Positions 25,878 to 34,792 are shown, counted from the stretch's first letter. The stretch is 64,000 bases of DNA from Gemmatimonadota bacterium (GCA_028287235.1 JAQBQB010000022.1:124001-188000); one strand, 5' to 3'. Notes: generated by a model from the sequence alone, not told the origin. A program made the numbers and translations.

Positions 25878-28100
25878 TCAAACCGGGAACAACATCTCGC
25901 GATACTTCGGCAACGGCCACATCTCGTCGCTGATCGAGCTCTCCAGCGCGTCGGAGCACTTGCGCACCTCGAGCATCGTGTCGGCGCCGGCGGCCGTCAG
26001 GAGCTCCGCCTGCTTCACCGGATCCTCGTGCATCCCCTCGGCCTTGTCGATCACCTTGCCGAGTGCCGTGCGATGCTTCTGCAGGTTGGCGATCAGGTCG
26101 CCGATCTTGTTCGCCGCGTCGATCGCCGGAATCGACTTGATCCCCGCGCTCTTCGCCTGGGCGGCGCCCTGCGCCAGGCTGCTCGAATACTGGAACGCCG
26201 CCGGCAGCACGAACGTGTCGACGAGCTCGCGCAGCGTGTGCAGCTCGATGAGCATGTCCTTGATGTACCGCTCGAGACGCACGTGATACCGCGAGTGCAG
26301 CTCCTCCTCGCTCAGAATGCCGAGCGACGTGAACAGGGTGTGCGACTGCTTGGTCATCAACTGCTCCAACGCTTCCGGCGTGCGGCGAAGGTTGAGCAGC
26401 TTGCGCTTGCTCGCTTCCTTCACCCACTCCTCGGAGTAGTTGTTCCCCTCGAAGCGAACGGCCGACGTCTCCTTGAAGATCGGACGCACCACCTTGAGCA
26501 CGGCGTCGTCCACCTTCTTCGTCTTCTTGAGCTCCGCCTTGAGCGCGGTCGTGATCTCACCAATCGCCTCGGCCACGGCGGCGTTGAGCAGCATCACCGG
26601 AAAGGCGATCGACTGCGACGAGCCCACCGCGCGGAATTCGAACTTGTTGCCCGTGAACGCGAACGGCGACGTGCGATTTCTGTCGGTGTTGTCCTTCTCG
26701 ATCTCCGGTAGGCGCGCGACGCCCAACTTGATCATTTCCTGTTCGGCGTTCGCCGTGGTTTTGCCGGCGGCGATCGCGTCGATGACCTTCGTCAGCATTC
26801 CGCCCATGAACACCGAGATGATCGCCGGCGGCGCTTCGTTCGCGCCCAGGCGATGCTCGTTGCCGCTCGTGCCGATGCCCGCGCGCAGCAGGCCCGCGTG
26901 CTTGTGCACGGCCTGCAACACCGCGGCGAGGAAGACAAGGAAGCGAATGTTCTGATGCGGAGTCTGGCCCGGCTTGAGCAGGTTGGTGCCGTCGATCTCC
27001 GGGTTGTCCGCGGCGATGCCCATGGCCCAGTTGCAATGCTTGCCGCTGCCGTTGATGCCGGCGAACGGCTTCTCGTGCAACACCGCCTGCAGGCCGTGGC
27101 GCAGCGCCACGCGGCGCAGCGTCGCCATCACGAGCTGGTTGTGATCGCTCGCGACGTCGGTCTCCTCGAACCGCGGCGCCATCTCGAACTGGCAGGGCGC
27201 TACTTCATTGTGTCGCGTGATGATCGGCACGCCCAGGCGATAGAGCTCGTACTCGACTTCGGCGATGCACGCCTGGATGCGCTCCGGAATGCCGCCGAAG
27301 TAGTGATCCTCGAGCTGCTGTCCGCGCGAGGGCGGAGCACCGAGCAGCGTGCGGCCGGCCATGACGAGGTCGGGGCGCATCGCGAAGTGCGCGCGGTCGA
27401 TGAGGAAATACTCCTGCTCTGCGCCGAGCGTGGTGTAGACGCGATAGACGCCCTTGTCGCCGAGGAGCTCGAGGAGCTCGATCGACTTGGTGGAGAGCGC
27501 GTCGGAGCTGCGCAGCAGCGGAGTCGTCTCGTCGAGCGCTTCGCCGTTGTAGCCCACGAACACCGATGGGATGCAGAGCGTCTTGACGCCGGCCCACTCG
27601 GCGATGAAGACCGGGCTGGCCGGATTCCATGCCGTGTAGCCGCGCGCTTCCCACGTGGCGCGCAGTCCGCCGCTCGGGAAGCTCGACGCGTCGGGCTCGC
27701 TCTGAATGAGCTGCGATGCGCCGAACGCTTCCATTGGCTGCCCGTCGTCGAACGAGAGGAAGGCGTCGTGCTTCTCCGCCGTGAGTCCGGTCTGCGGCTG
27801 GAACCAGTGCGTGAAGTGCGTGGCGCCGTGGCCGATCGCCCATTCCTTGATCGCCTGCGCGACACGCGGCGCCACGTCGAGGTCGAGCTTCTTTCCATGC
27901 TTCACGGCGTCGACGAGCTTCGCGTAGATGTCCCGCGGAAGCTTGTCGCGCATCTGACGCACGCCGAACGTGTTGATTCCGAAGTACTCGGAGATCCGGC
28001 CCAACCCGCCCGACTCGTCGGCGGTCGGCAGGAGACGGACTTCGCGCTCGGTGATTTCCCGGATGACCGCTTTGCGCGGAGACAGGGGGGACGCGGACAT
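25878..28100 (-). CDS. glnN: glutamine synthetase type III (GlnN)
   Basis: A 740-residue cytoplasmic enzyme making glutamine from glutamate, ammonia and ATP. Length and sequence are those of the type III family (about 720 residues), not GSI or GSII. Signatures are ISEYFGINTFGVRQM near the N-terminus, the metal-binding TLGAEQEYFLID, HNEVAPCQFEMAP, the GINGSGKHCNWAMG segment and NRTSPFAFTGNKFEFRA. No adenylylation Tyr motif of GSI is expected here. A well-placed promoter with an overlapping inverted repeat lies upstream at 28150-28203, and a terminator follows. No glnB or ntr genes are in the window. Confidence 0.96.
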   Translation of the reverse strand: MSASPLSPRKAVIREITEREVRLLPTADESGGLGRISEYFGINTFGVRQMRDKLPRDIYAKLVDAVKHGKKLDLDVAPRVAQAIKEWAIGHGATHFTHWFQPQTGLTAEKHDAFLSFDDGQPMEAFGASQLIQSEPDASSFPSGGLRATWEARGYTAWNPASPVFIAEWAGVKTLCIPSVFVGYNGEALDETTPLLRSSDALSTKSIELLELLGDKGVYRVYTTLGAEQEYFLIDRAHFAMRPDLVMAGRTLLGAPPSRGQQLEDHYFGGIPERIQACIAEVEYELYRLGVPIITRHNEVAPCQFEMAPRFEETDVASDHNQLVMATLRRVALRHGLQAVLHEKPFAGINGSGKHCNWAMGIAADNPEIDGTNLLKPGQTPHQNIRFLVFLAAVLQAVHKHAGLLRAGIGTSGNEHRLGANEAPPAIISVFMGGMLTKVIDAIAAGKTTANAEQEMIKLGVARLPEIEKDNTDRNRTSPFAFTGNKFEFRAVGSSQSIAFPVMLLNAAVAEAIGEITTALKAELKKTKKVDDAVLKVVRPIFKETSAVRFEGNNYSEEWVKEASKRKLLNLRRTPEALEQLMTKQSHTLFTSLGILSEEELHSRYHVRLERYIKDMLIELHTLRELVDTFVLPAAFQYSSSLAQGAAQAKSAGIKSIPAIDAANKIGDLIANLQKHRTALGKVIDKAEGMHEDPVKQAELLTAAGADTMLEVRKCSDALESSISDEMWPLPKYREMLFPV

Positions 28101-28149
28101 GTGCTGGCGGGCCTCAGGCTATGGTTGGACGTGCTCCGGAGAAGCTCGA

Positions 28150-28203
28150 AATGTACTCGGATTCGTGCAGAAAATGCAATTTTTTGGCGACATTTTGCAC
28201 GAA
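28150..28203 (-). promoter_or_regulatory. glnN promoter with inverted repeat
   Basis: On the minus strand TTGCAT (28179-28174) and TACATT (28155-28150) are 18 bases apart, 50 bases from the glnN ATG. An imperfect dyad overlaps the -35: TTCGTGCAGAAAATG (28162-28176) against CATTTTGCACGAA (28191-28203). This could be a nitrogen-control operator; the regulator is unknown. Confidence 0.55.
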
Positions 28204-28362
28204 CAGCGGCAATTCTTGTCGGATTGTTCCGGCAGTGATGCAGAAGAGGCGGCTGGGCGTGCCGGTTAACCTCGTTGAATGCAGCATTTTAGGGACCGCT
28301 ACGAGGGGATGATTGCATCGTGTCTGAGTTGCCCGCCGCCTGCGTCCGGGCCTCGTGCTGGC

Positions 28363-29619
28363 CTACACAGCCGTCTGCGTCGGCGTGAGTTCCTCGATCG
28401 CCCCGAGCTTCCTCAGTCGCGGTACCTTCACGGCGATCACTCCAACCACGCCGAGCGACGCCAGCCCGCCCAGCACCACCGACGTGACCGTGCCCAGCAG
28501 CTTCGCCGCCACGCCGGATTCGAACGCCCCGAGCTCGTTCGACGAGCCGACGAAGATCGAGTTCACCGACGACACGCGTCCGAGCAGGTGTTCCGGCGTG
28601 AGCACCTGCAGGAGCGTCGAGCGAATGAGCACGCTGACGTTGTCGGCCATGCCGCTGATGCCGAGCAGCAGGAGCGAGAGCACGAAGCTCCGCGAGATGC
28701 CGAAGCCGATGATGCACAGCGCGAACGTCGCGACAGCATATAGAAGCGTCTTGCCCGCGCGCTTGAACGGCGGGCGATGTGCCAGGTACACCGACGCGAT
28801 CACCGCCCCCGCTGCCGGCGCCGCGCGCAAAATGCCGAGTCCCTGCGGGCCGACGTGGAGGATCTGGTCGGCGAACACCGGCAGCAGCGCTTCGGCACCG
28901 CCGAGCAGCACCGAGAACAGGTCGAGCGTGAGCGCCGAGAGGAGCACGGACTCGCGAAAGACGAAGCGCAGTCCCAGTCGCAGGCTCTCGCCGATCGACT
29001 CGCGTGTTTCGGCCACGATGCGCGGCTCGTAGTCGATCCACCAGAAGGTGAGCAGGGCCACCATCATCATGATCGCGTCGGCCACGTAGGCGACGCGCGG
29101 CGACGTGTAGCCGTAGATCAATCCGCCGAGCGCGGGGCCGGCGACGGCGGCGGTCTGCCACGTCGACGTCCGCCACGCCACGGCGTTCGCGTACAACGGC
29201 CGCTCGATGAGCTCCGCGCCCAGTGCGTTGCGCGCCGGCTGGAGGAAGCTGCGCGCGATGCCGCTGGTGAAGATCACCGCGTAGAAGGGCCACGCGCCGT
29301 GCTTCGCGAGAAAGCCCGGAATGAGATTGAACGTGAGCAGCGTGATCGAACACAGGAAGAGCACGCCGAGCGCGGCGATGGACACGCGATGGCGGTTCAG
29401 CCGGTCGGCGATGTGCCCCGCGTACAGCGCCACCGTGATGAACGGCAGCGCTTCGGCCAATCCCATGAGCCCGAGCGACAGCGGGTCGCGCGTGATGTCG
29501 TAGATCTGCCAGGCGACGACGACGCCCTGAATCTGCGACGAGATGGTCATCGTCAGCAGCGAGACGATGAACCAGCGGTAGCTCTTTACGCGGAGTGCGG
29601 CATAGGGGTCATGGGCCAC
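28363..29619 (-). CDS. MFS exporter (EntS-like)
   Basis: A 418-residue membrane transporter with about twelve hydrophobic segments. The pattern MSSYRWF-like start (RVKSYRWFIVSLLTM), GLMGLAEALPFITVALYAGHIADRLNRH loop with the MFS A-like motif, and FLQPARNALGAELI are those of the enterobactin exporter EntS/TIGR00900 group, which export siderophores or macrolides. Substrate is unknown. It starts at a GTG without a clear Shine-Dalgarno, so the first residues are uncertain. It lies upstream of glnN in the same direction but is separated by the glnN promoter. Confidence 0.9.
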   Translation of the reverse strand: MAHDPYAALRVKSYRWFIVSLLTMTISSQIQGVVVAWQIYDITRDPLSLGLMGLAEALPFITVALYAGHIADRLNRHRVSIAALGVLFLCSITLLTFNLIPGFLAKHGAWPFYAVIFTSGIARSFLQPARNALGAELIERPLYANAVAWRTSTWQTAAVAGPALGGLIYGYTSPRVAYVADAIMMMVALLTFWWIDYEPRIVAETRESIGESLRLGLRFVFRESVLLSALTLDLFSVLLGGAEALLPVFADQILHVGPQGLGILRAAPAAGAVIASVYLAHRPPFKRAGKTLLYAVATFALCIIGFGISRSFVLSLLLLGISGMADNVSVLIRSTLLQVLTPEHLLGRVSSVNSIFVGSSNELGAFESGVAAKLLGTVTSVVLGGLASLGVVGVIAVKVPRLRKLGAIEELTPTQTAV

Positions 29620-29667
29620 GGAGAGGGAAATGTAATGACCTCTCGCTTTTTGATTGTGAGCAGGTGT

Positions 29668-29755
29668 GTCATCCTGAGCGCAGCGAAGGATCCCTTTCCG
29701 TGGCGGAGAGATCCTTCGCTTCGCTCAGGATGACAATTACTTCGCTCAGGATGAC
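29668..29755. repeat. cluster of dispersed GGATGAC-type repeats
   Basis: An inverted pair: GTCATCCTGAGCGCAGCGAA... (29668-29692) and its near-complement 29708-29734, followed by a second TTCGCTCAGGATGAC at 29741-29755. Same family as 25764-25790 and 61245-61271. It fills the gap between the MFS and SDYE-repeat genes. Confidence 0.75.
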
Positions 29756-29778
29756 AATTGCTGCGCCCCCCACGCCAA

Positions 29779-30906
29779 CTATCTCGCCTCCTGCCGGACC
29801 AGCGCCGCCAACACACGGCGGTTCTCGTAGTCGGAGTGAATCGTGTCGGCGGCGCGCAGATAGGCTTTTCGGCCCGCGCCCGAGAGCGTCCACTTGCCGG
29901 CCACGGCGAGGAGCACGCGCGACTTCTCGTAGTCGGACGTCGAGCGCGTGATGGTCTCGAGCACCGGGATGACGTCGTCGCCCGCGAGCGCCTTGCTCTC
30001 GATCGCCGCGAGCAGCACGCGGCTGCGCTCGTAATCGGAGCTGAAGCTCCCGGCGGCGCGTACCGCGGCGGTGGCGACTTCGTTGTTCGTCGAGGACTTG
30101 GCGAACAGCGTCTGCAGCACGCGGCTCCGCTCGTAGTCGGACGACATCCGGCCCACGGCGGCGAGGTACGACGTACGCATGGCGGCGTTCTCGAGCGACG
30201 CGCGGTCGGCCACGGCGCGGAGGATGCGCGACATCTCGTAGTCGGAGCTGATGTCGCGCGACGCGACGGCGACCACCCGCTGGAACTCGACGTCGCTGAG
30301 CCGCTCGGAGTCGATGAGCCGACGGAGATACACGCTTCGCGCGTAGTCGCCGTGCATCTTTTCGACTTCGTCCAACACGGCGCGCGGTCCGCCGGCGCGC
30401 ACCAGCGCCGGATACCGATACTCGACCCCCTCGGCCGAGATTCTGTCGAGCTCGATCAGGATGCCGGCGAGCCAGCGGCGGCCCTGGTCGTCCCACGGCT
30501 GGTTGTGACCGTTCACCGACCAACTCCGAACCAGTCCCCCCGAGCCGTCGTGCTCGAGTCTCAGCCGGCGGGTGGTGTTGCCGTCGACGTCGGTGACGTC
30601 GAGCCGGCCGCCGTTGGAGATTCCGACGACGTCGGTGAAGTCAGAGTTGAAGGTGACCTTGCCGTTCGCGCGAAAATCGACGCTGCACCGGTCGCCCGAC
30701 CAGCTGGCGCGCCAACGCATTGTCTGGCCGTCGCGTTGCTCGTGGGAGTCCTCCATCGAGCCATTGTCGCGCTTGCAAGACGCCACTTGTCCAGTTTCCG
30801 CATCCGCTGGTCGCAGCGCGTTCGGAAGCGGGAGATTCGCCACCCAAACGCTCGCAATGGGCGCGATGATGAGGCGCGGGACGAGGAACGCGAGGCTGGC
30901 GAGCAT
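29779..30906 (-). CDS. SDYE-repeat protein of unknown function
   Basis: A 375-residue protein. A hydrophobic N-terminus (MLASLAFLVPRLIIAPIASV) is a signal or anchor. Residues about 63-130 form a beta-rich region with two cysteines. From about 160 to the end run six repeats of 34-35 residues, each built as a helix pair with the hallmark SDYE(R/K)SRVL; the Asp-Tyr pairs fall at 187, 222, 257, 291, 326 and 360. Such HEAT-like repeats are known to me only as uncharacterised tails or proteins in Acidobacteriota/Gemmatimonadota, often near BlaR-type genes. GGAGGT precedes the ATG, and two tandem dyads (30923-30957) overlap its promoter region. Confidence 0.8.
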   Translation of the reverse strand: MLASLAFLVPRLIIAPIASVWVANLPLPNALRPADAETGQVASCKRDNGSMEDSHEQRDGQTMRWRASWSGDRCSVDFRANGKVTFNSDFTDVVGISNGGRLDVTDVDGNTTRRLRLEHDGSGGLVRSWSVNGHNQPWDDQGRRWLAGILIELDRISAEGVEYRYPALVRAGGPRAVLDEVEKMHGDYARSVYLRRLIDSERLSDVEFQRVVAVASRDISSDYEMSRILRAVADRASLENAAMRTSYLAAVGRMSSDYERSRVLQTLFAKSSTNNEVATAAVRAAGSFSSDYERSRVLLAAIESKALAGDDVIPVLETITRSTSDYEKSRVLLAVAGKWTLSGAGRKAYLRAADTIHSDYENRRVLAALVRQEAR

Positions 30907-30922
30907 GAGACCTCCGATGAAG

Positions 30923-30957
30923 TGCTAAAAATATAGCATACTGCTAAATTATTAGCA
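30923..30957 (-). promoter_or_regulatory. tandem dyad operators upstream of the SDYE-repeat gene
   Basis: Two palindromes, TGCTAAAAATATAGCA (30923-30938) and TGCTAAATTATTAGCA (30942-30957), share TGCTA/TAGCA arms and are 19 bases apart centre to centre, 17 bases upstream of the start codon. The AT-rich block stands out from its GC-rich surroundings. This fits a dimeric winged-helix repressor of the BlaI/MecI type, but no such gene is in the window. Confidence 0.7.
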
Positions 30958-31091
30958 CACGGTCGGTATCTGTCAAGCGCGTAGTCATTTCGAGGGTGTC
31001 GGCGGTGGCTGCAGCTACAGAACACCGGCCACCCAAAAGGGTATAACCTCTCGGACAGTGTCGACTTCAGACTGGATTGGGAGCAGGGAAC

Positions 31092-31391
31092 ATGACCGAC
31101 GTGATACTCATCGATTTCGACGCGGCCGGTGGCGTCGACCTCGACCGATTGGAGCGGAGCCTCGGGCTTCGCGGCGAGCGACTCGGCGGCGGCCGATATC
31201 GCGTGACCGGAGGTGCTCAGGACCACTGGGTCGACCTCTACACCGCCGACCACCCGCGCTGCGACTGCGGCGATCACCTGTGGCGGGAGCGGATCTGCAA
31301 ACACATTCTGGCCGCACTCCTGCGTGAGGGTAACGAGCGCGTCCTGACGGCGCTGCCTAGTCTCATTGCCCGAGCAAACACGGCTGCGTGA
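31092..31391 (+). CDS. SWIM zinc-finger protein
   Basis: A 99-residue soluble protein starting MTDVILIDFDAAGG with AGGG upstream. The C-terminal half holds a SWIM finger, CxCxnCxH: Cys57, Cys59, Cys69 and His71 (RCDCGDHLWRERICKH). SWIM domains bind DNA or proteins. Its stop overlaps the GTG start of the endonuclease III homologue (GTGA), so they are co-translated and may act together in DNA repair. Confidence 0.88.
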   Translation: MTDVILIDFDAAGGVDLDRLERSLGLRGERLGGGRYRVTGGAQDHWVDLYTADHPRCDCGDHLWRERICKHILAALLREGNERVLTALPSLIARANTAA

Positions 31392-32056
31392 AAAAACCAT
31401 TCTCGTTCGGCGTCGTGTTGCGCCGGATCAGAGAACACTTACGAACCACCACGCTCGCCGACGCCGCGATGTTCGAGCTGGCCGAGCGCGGGCATGGCTC
31501 GCTGTTCGAGCAGCTGGTGGGGTGCATCATCTCCATTCGCACGCGCGACGAGGTGTCGCTGCCGGTGGCGCTCGCGCTCCTCGAGCGCGCGCCCACACCG
31601 GCGGCGATGGTGAAGCTCGGCGCGGCGCGCATTGACCGGCTCATCCGCGCGAGCTCCTTCCATACTGCGAAGGCGCACCAGATCCTCGCGATTGCACGGC
31701 GCACCGTCGACGAGTTCGACGGCAAGCTGCCCTGCGACGCCGAGGTGCTCATGTCGTTCAAGGGCGTTGGGCCCAAGTGCGCGAATCTCGCGCTGGGCGT
31801 CGCCTGCGGCCAGGCGCGCATCGGCGTGGACATCCACGTGCATCGCGTCACGAACCGCTGGGGCGTGGTGCGCGCGCCGACGCCAGAGCAGACGATGGTG
31901 CAGCTCGAGCGCGTGCTTCCCAAGCGCTACTGGATCGAGATCAATCGCCTGCTCGTGCCGTTCGGCAAGCACGTGTGTACGGGGCGGCTGCCGAAATGCT
32001 CGACATGCCCGGTGTTGGAGTATTGCCGGCAGGTTGGCGTGGCCGCGCATCGGTGA
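31388..32056 (+). CDS. nth: endonuclease III-like base-excision DNA glycosylase
   Basis: A 222-residue Nth-type glycosylase/AP lyase. The helix-hairpin-helix is SFKGVGPKCANLAL with the catalytic Lys130, and the catalytic Asp148 sits in GVDIHVHRVTNRWG. The 4Fe-4S cluster motif C-x6-C-x2-C-x5-C is complete (Cys197, 204, 207, 213; CTGRLPKCSTCPVLEYC). It removes oxidised pyrimidines and cuts at abasic sites. GTG start, overlapping the SWIM gene. Length matches the family. Confidence 0.94.
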   Translation: MKKPFSFGVVLRRIREHLRTTTLADAAMFELAERGHGSLFEQLVGCIISIRTRDEVSLPVALALLERAPTPAAMVKLGAARIDRLIRASSFHTAKAHQILAIARRTVDEFDGKLPCDAEVLMSFKGVGPKCANLALGVACGQARIGVDIHVHRVTNRWGVVRAPTPEQTMVQLERVLPKRYWIEINRLLVPFGKHVCTGRLPKCSTCPVLEYCRQVGVAAHR

Positions 32057-32103
32057 TACCTGGAGCAAAGCGATCGCGAACCATGCGAATGGAACGGCCT
32101 CGC

Positions 32104-32964
32104 CTACTGCGGCCGTAGCCGAATCGTGCCCTTGAACGTGCGCACCGTGATCTGCGCGTCACCGCGGCCGAGGTTGAGCCGGAGCGAATGCGGACCGGCG
32201 GCCACCGGGCGAACCTGGGTGAAGCCGTTCGCGATCTCGCCGCTCACCGTGGAGAGGTCGAACCGGCCGGAGACGGTCTTCGGCAACAGGAAATCGACGG
32301 CGCCGCCGTGGTTGGAGAATTCGAATAGCGATCCGGATGCCGGAGCGGCGGCATAGCGGATGTCGCCGGTGACGGAAGCGAACCGGCCGCGAAGGATTGT
32401 CGGCGAGGCGACGTCGAGCGAGCCGTCGATCGTGGACGCGTCGACGTCCTGCGGGCTGCCGCGAATCAGCAGATGGCCGGCGCCCGTTCGCGCGCGCACC
32501 CACGGAGTGCTGACCTCGAGATCGATGTTCCCGTTCATAGCTTCTGCCTCCACGGAGCTCGCGGCGCCGCTGACGCGGATGGTGCCCGCGACGGTGTAGT
32601 ACGAGCCGGCCACATCGCTCGACGTGACGTCGCCGGTCGCCGTCTTGACGCTGATGGTGCCGCGCCGCGGATAGTAGATCACGATATTGATCGCGGCGGC
32701 CGTGCCGGCCCGTGTCGAGCCGTCGATGGACATCTTGCCCCCGTGCCGGCCGCCGCCGAACGCGATGTCGCCGCGCGATGCGTGGCCGCGAACGACCATC
32801 GAATCGAGATCCCATCCGACGATCCGAACCGAGCCGGCCGAATTGAAAAGGAAAAGCGAGGCCGTAGGCTCGAGGCCAAGCGCGATCAGCACCGGACCGT
32901 CGGACGGCGATTGCGCGAGGGCCCGCGAAGCGACGAGCACGAGACAGCAGATGAGAGTTTTCAT
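32104..32964 (-). CDS. exported DUF4097-like beta-helix protein
   Basis: A 286-residue exported protein: signal peptide MKTLICCLVLVASRALAQ, then repeating short beta-strands with GDV/GDI/GNI turns (KTATGDVTSSDVAG, AEAMNGNIDLEVSTPW, SVTGDIRYAA, STVSGEIANG), the DUF4097 putative-adhesin pattern. It probably resides in the periplasm or on the surface. It is the third gene after an ECF sigma and its anti-sigma (1-base gap to the latter), a recurring arrangement in which DUF4097 proteins follow such regulators. Confidence 0.85.
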   Translation of the reverse strand: MKTLICCLVLVASRALAQSPSDGPVLIALGLEPTASLFLFNSAGSVRIVGWDLDSMVVRGHASRGDIAFGGGRHGGKMSIDGSTRAGTAAAINIVIYYPRRGTISVKTATGDVTSSDVAGSYYTVAGTIRVSGAASSVEAEAMNGNIDLEVSTPWVRARTGAGHLLIRGSPQDVDASTIDGSLDVASPTILRGRFASVTGDIRYAAAPASGSLFEFSNHGGAVDFLLPKTVSGRFDLSTVSGEIANGFTQVRPVAAGPHSLRLNLGRGDAQITVRTFKGTIRLRPQ

Positions 32965-32965
32965 A

Positions 32966-33628
32966 TCAACCGGCGTTGCTCGCGCGTTTCAACAGCTCGA
33001 CCTTCTGGCGGTACGACGAAGCGAGCAGCCGTCGCAGCGCCGGATTGTTCGGGTCGCGCACGAGCGCGTCCTTGACCTCGGCGATGGCCTGATCGACGAC
33101 GCGCAGGTCGCGGTCGATCGACGCGCTCGTCTGCGGGCGCATCATGGCGCGCCGCATCTGCAGCTCGTTCAGCAGGGTGTTTGCTTCCTGCTCGTAGGCG
33201 CTCGTCGAGTCGGCGACGTTGATGAGTCCGGGTTCGCTGTCGGCCGGTGCGATGCGCGCAGCGCCGGCGCGGAGGTACTGCAGCTGCGGCACGGAATACA
33301 TGAAGATCAAACCGGCGGCGACCACTCCGACGGCAACCCACAGCCTCTTTCGCTGGACCCGCGGCGAGCTAGCCGCCGGCTGGGCCTCGATCGGAATCAC
33401 CTTCGATGCCTCGATCCGCGACTGAATATCCGGCCACAGATCGTCCAACTCTTCCGCCGGGGCTGGCGCGTGAATGCGTGTCATGAGCGTTCTCAAACTG
33501 GCTACGTCGACGGCGCACGCGCCGCACTCCGCCATGTGCGTCTCGGCGTCGTGCATCTGCTCCGCGGCGAGCGTGCCGTCGGCCGCGCCCTGTCGTTCGC
33601 CTTCGGTGAGGTGTCGTGTCGTCGTCAT
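32966..33628 (-). CDS. membrane anti-sigma factor with zinc-binding ZAS motif
   Basis: A 220-residue inner-membrane protein. The N-terminal cytoplasmic domain has the HxxxCxxC zinc motif (THMAECGACAVD) of ZAS anti-sigma factors; a single membrane helix follows (LWVAVGVVAAGLIFMYSV), then a periplasmic region of about 90 residues ending in a helical DRDLRVVDQAIAEVKDAL segment. The ATG at 33628 overlaps the stop of the sigma gene (ATGA). It should hold the upstream sigma factor inactive until a periplasmic signal. Confidence 0.92.
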   Translation of the reverse strand: MTTTRHLTEGERQGAADGTLAAEQMHDAETHMAECGACAVDVASLRTLMTRIHAPAPAEELDDLWPDIQSRIEASKVIPIEAQPAASSPRVQRKRLWVAVGVVAAGLIFMYSVPQLQYLRAGAARIAPADSEPGLINVADSTSAYEQEANTLLNELQMRRAMMRPQTSASIDRDLRVVDQAIAEVKDALVRDPNNPALRRLLASSYRQKVELLKRASNAG

Positions 33629-34200
33629 AGGTCCAGCAACCTCGTGAGGGCGCGGCGTGCTCGCCACAGCTGGGCGCGCGCCGTTCCGGCCGCGATCCCC
33701 GTCATCTGCGCGATCTCGTCGTGCGAGTAACCGTGCACGTCGTGAAGCACGAACACCGTGCGCGCTCCAGCCGGGAGCTGCGCGACGGCCCAGTCGATGT
33801 CCATCGCGGCGTCGAGCGTCGCGTCGGCCGACTTGCCGCCGAACGCCGCGTCATCCGAATCGTCGATCAACCGCAGCGCATCGCGCTTTGTGGTGCGCAG
33901 GTGGTTGAGCACCACGTTCACGGCGAGCCGGTGCATCCAGGTGGCTAGCGCGCTCTGTCCGCGAAAGGACTCGAGCTTTTCCCACGCGCGAACGAAGACG
34001 TCCTGCACCAGCTCGCGGGCCTCGCCATCGCTCCCGCTCATGCGCCGGCAGAGGGCGTAGATAGCCGGCGCGTGCGCGCGATAGAGCGTCTCGAACGCGG
34101 ACACGTCGCCGAGCTGCGCGCGGCGGACGACGTCGTCGATGTGACCGGCGTCGCCCGCGACGGGAACGGTGTCGATTGGTCCGTCCGTTCGTGAGTGCAT
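33625..34200 (-). CDS. ECF RNA polymerase sigma factor
   Basis: A 191-residue sigma-70-family factor with region 2 (ETLYRAHAPAIYALCRRM, VQDVFVRAWEKLESFRG, LATWMHRLAVNVVLNHLR) and region 4 (LPAGARTVFVLHDVHGYSHDEIAQMTGIAAGTARAQLWRARRALTR). It directs RNA polymerase to its own regulon, under control of the co-translated anti-sigma. I chose ATG 34200; a GTG 30 bases upstream, right after the stop of the preceding gene, is also possible. The operon continues with the anti-sigma and DUF4097 genes. Confidence 0.92.
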   Translation of the reverse strand: MHSRTDGPIDTVPVAGDAGHIDDVVRRAQLGDVSAFETLYRAHAPAIYALCRRMSGSDGEARELVQDVFVRAWEKLESFRGQSALATWMHRLAVNVVLNHLRTTKRDALRLIDDSDDAAFGGKSADATLDAAMDIDWAVAQLPAGARTVFVLHDVHGYSHDEIAQMTGIAAGTARAQLWRARRALTRLLDL

Positions 34201-34230
34201 GTTGGCCCGAGCGCCCGGGGAGCGAGCCAC

Positions 34231-34728
34231 CTACCGTTTTGCCGCGTCCGCGAGGAGTGCGTCGATCTCGCGCGGCGCGACCGTCCGTGGAATCTGCATC
34301 CCCGATTGTGCCACGGTAGGAATGCTCGTGCGCAATACGTTTCCCGCCTTGTCGAGCGTCACGATGGCGGTGGTCGAAAAGAGCGAGACCCGGAGGAGCC
34401 AGGTGCCGTCAGTCGGCCACTGCTTGCGGACAGCGAAGACCGCGGGGCGCGAGGTCGTGTCGATGTGGATCGCGACCGTCTTCCGCACTCCGCCGACCAA
34501 GCCCTCGGCCGTTACGATCACGTCGGAGACAGTTGGGGTGCCCTCGCGGACCATTGCGTGGATCAGGAACGCGGCGCCGCGCGCCGAGTTGTCGAACGGG
34601 TTGACGGGCGATTCGATCGAGATCCAGGGCGGCCATTTCGCGAGCGAGCGCGAGATCGGCGCGGCCACCGAGGTGGAAACGACGGCAAAGGTGAGAGCGA
34701 GCGTGGGGAACAGCGCGCGGTGAAGCAT
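34231..34728 (-). CDS. exported protein of unknown function upstream of the ECF sigma gene
   Basis: A 165-residue protein with a signal peptide (MLHRALFPTLALTFAVVSTSVAA) behind a strong GGAGGT. The mature part is beta-rich (PPWISIESPVNPFD, AAFLIHAMVREGTPTVSDVIVTAEGL, GTWLLRVSLFS, IVTLDKAGNVLRTSIPTV) and may be an Ig-like fold. No family recognised. Its stop abuts the sigma gene, so it is likely the first gene of the sigma operon and could supply the periplasmic signal. Confidence 0.7.
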   Translation of the reverse strand: MLHRALFPTLALTFAVVSTSVAAPISRSLAKWPPWISIESPVNPFDNSARGAAFLIHAMVREGTPTVSDVIVTAEGLVGGVRKTVAIHIDTTSRPAVFAVRKQWPTDGTWLLRVSLFSTTAIVTLDKAGNVLRTSIPTVAQSGMQIPRTVAPREIDALLADAAKR

Positions 34729-34792
34729 GGGACCTCCAATCAGGTGATGTCGTGATCCTCACCTGATTGGATGGTCGGCTTATGCTCGTTGC

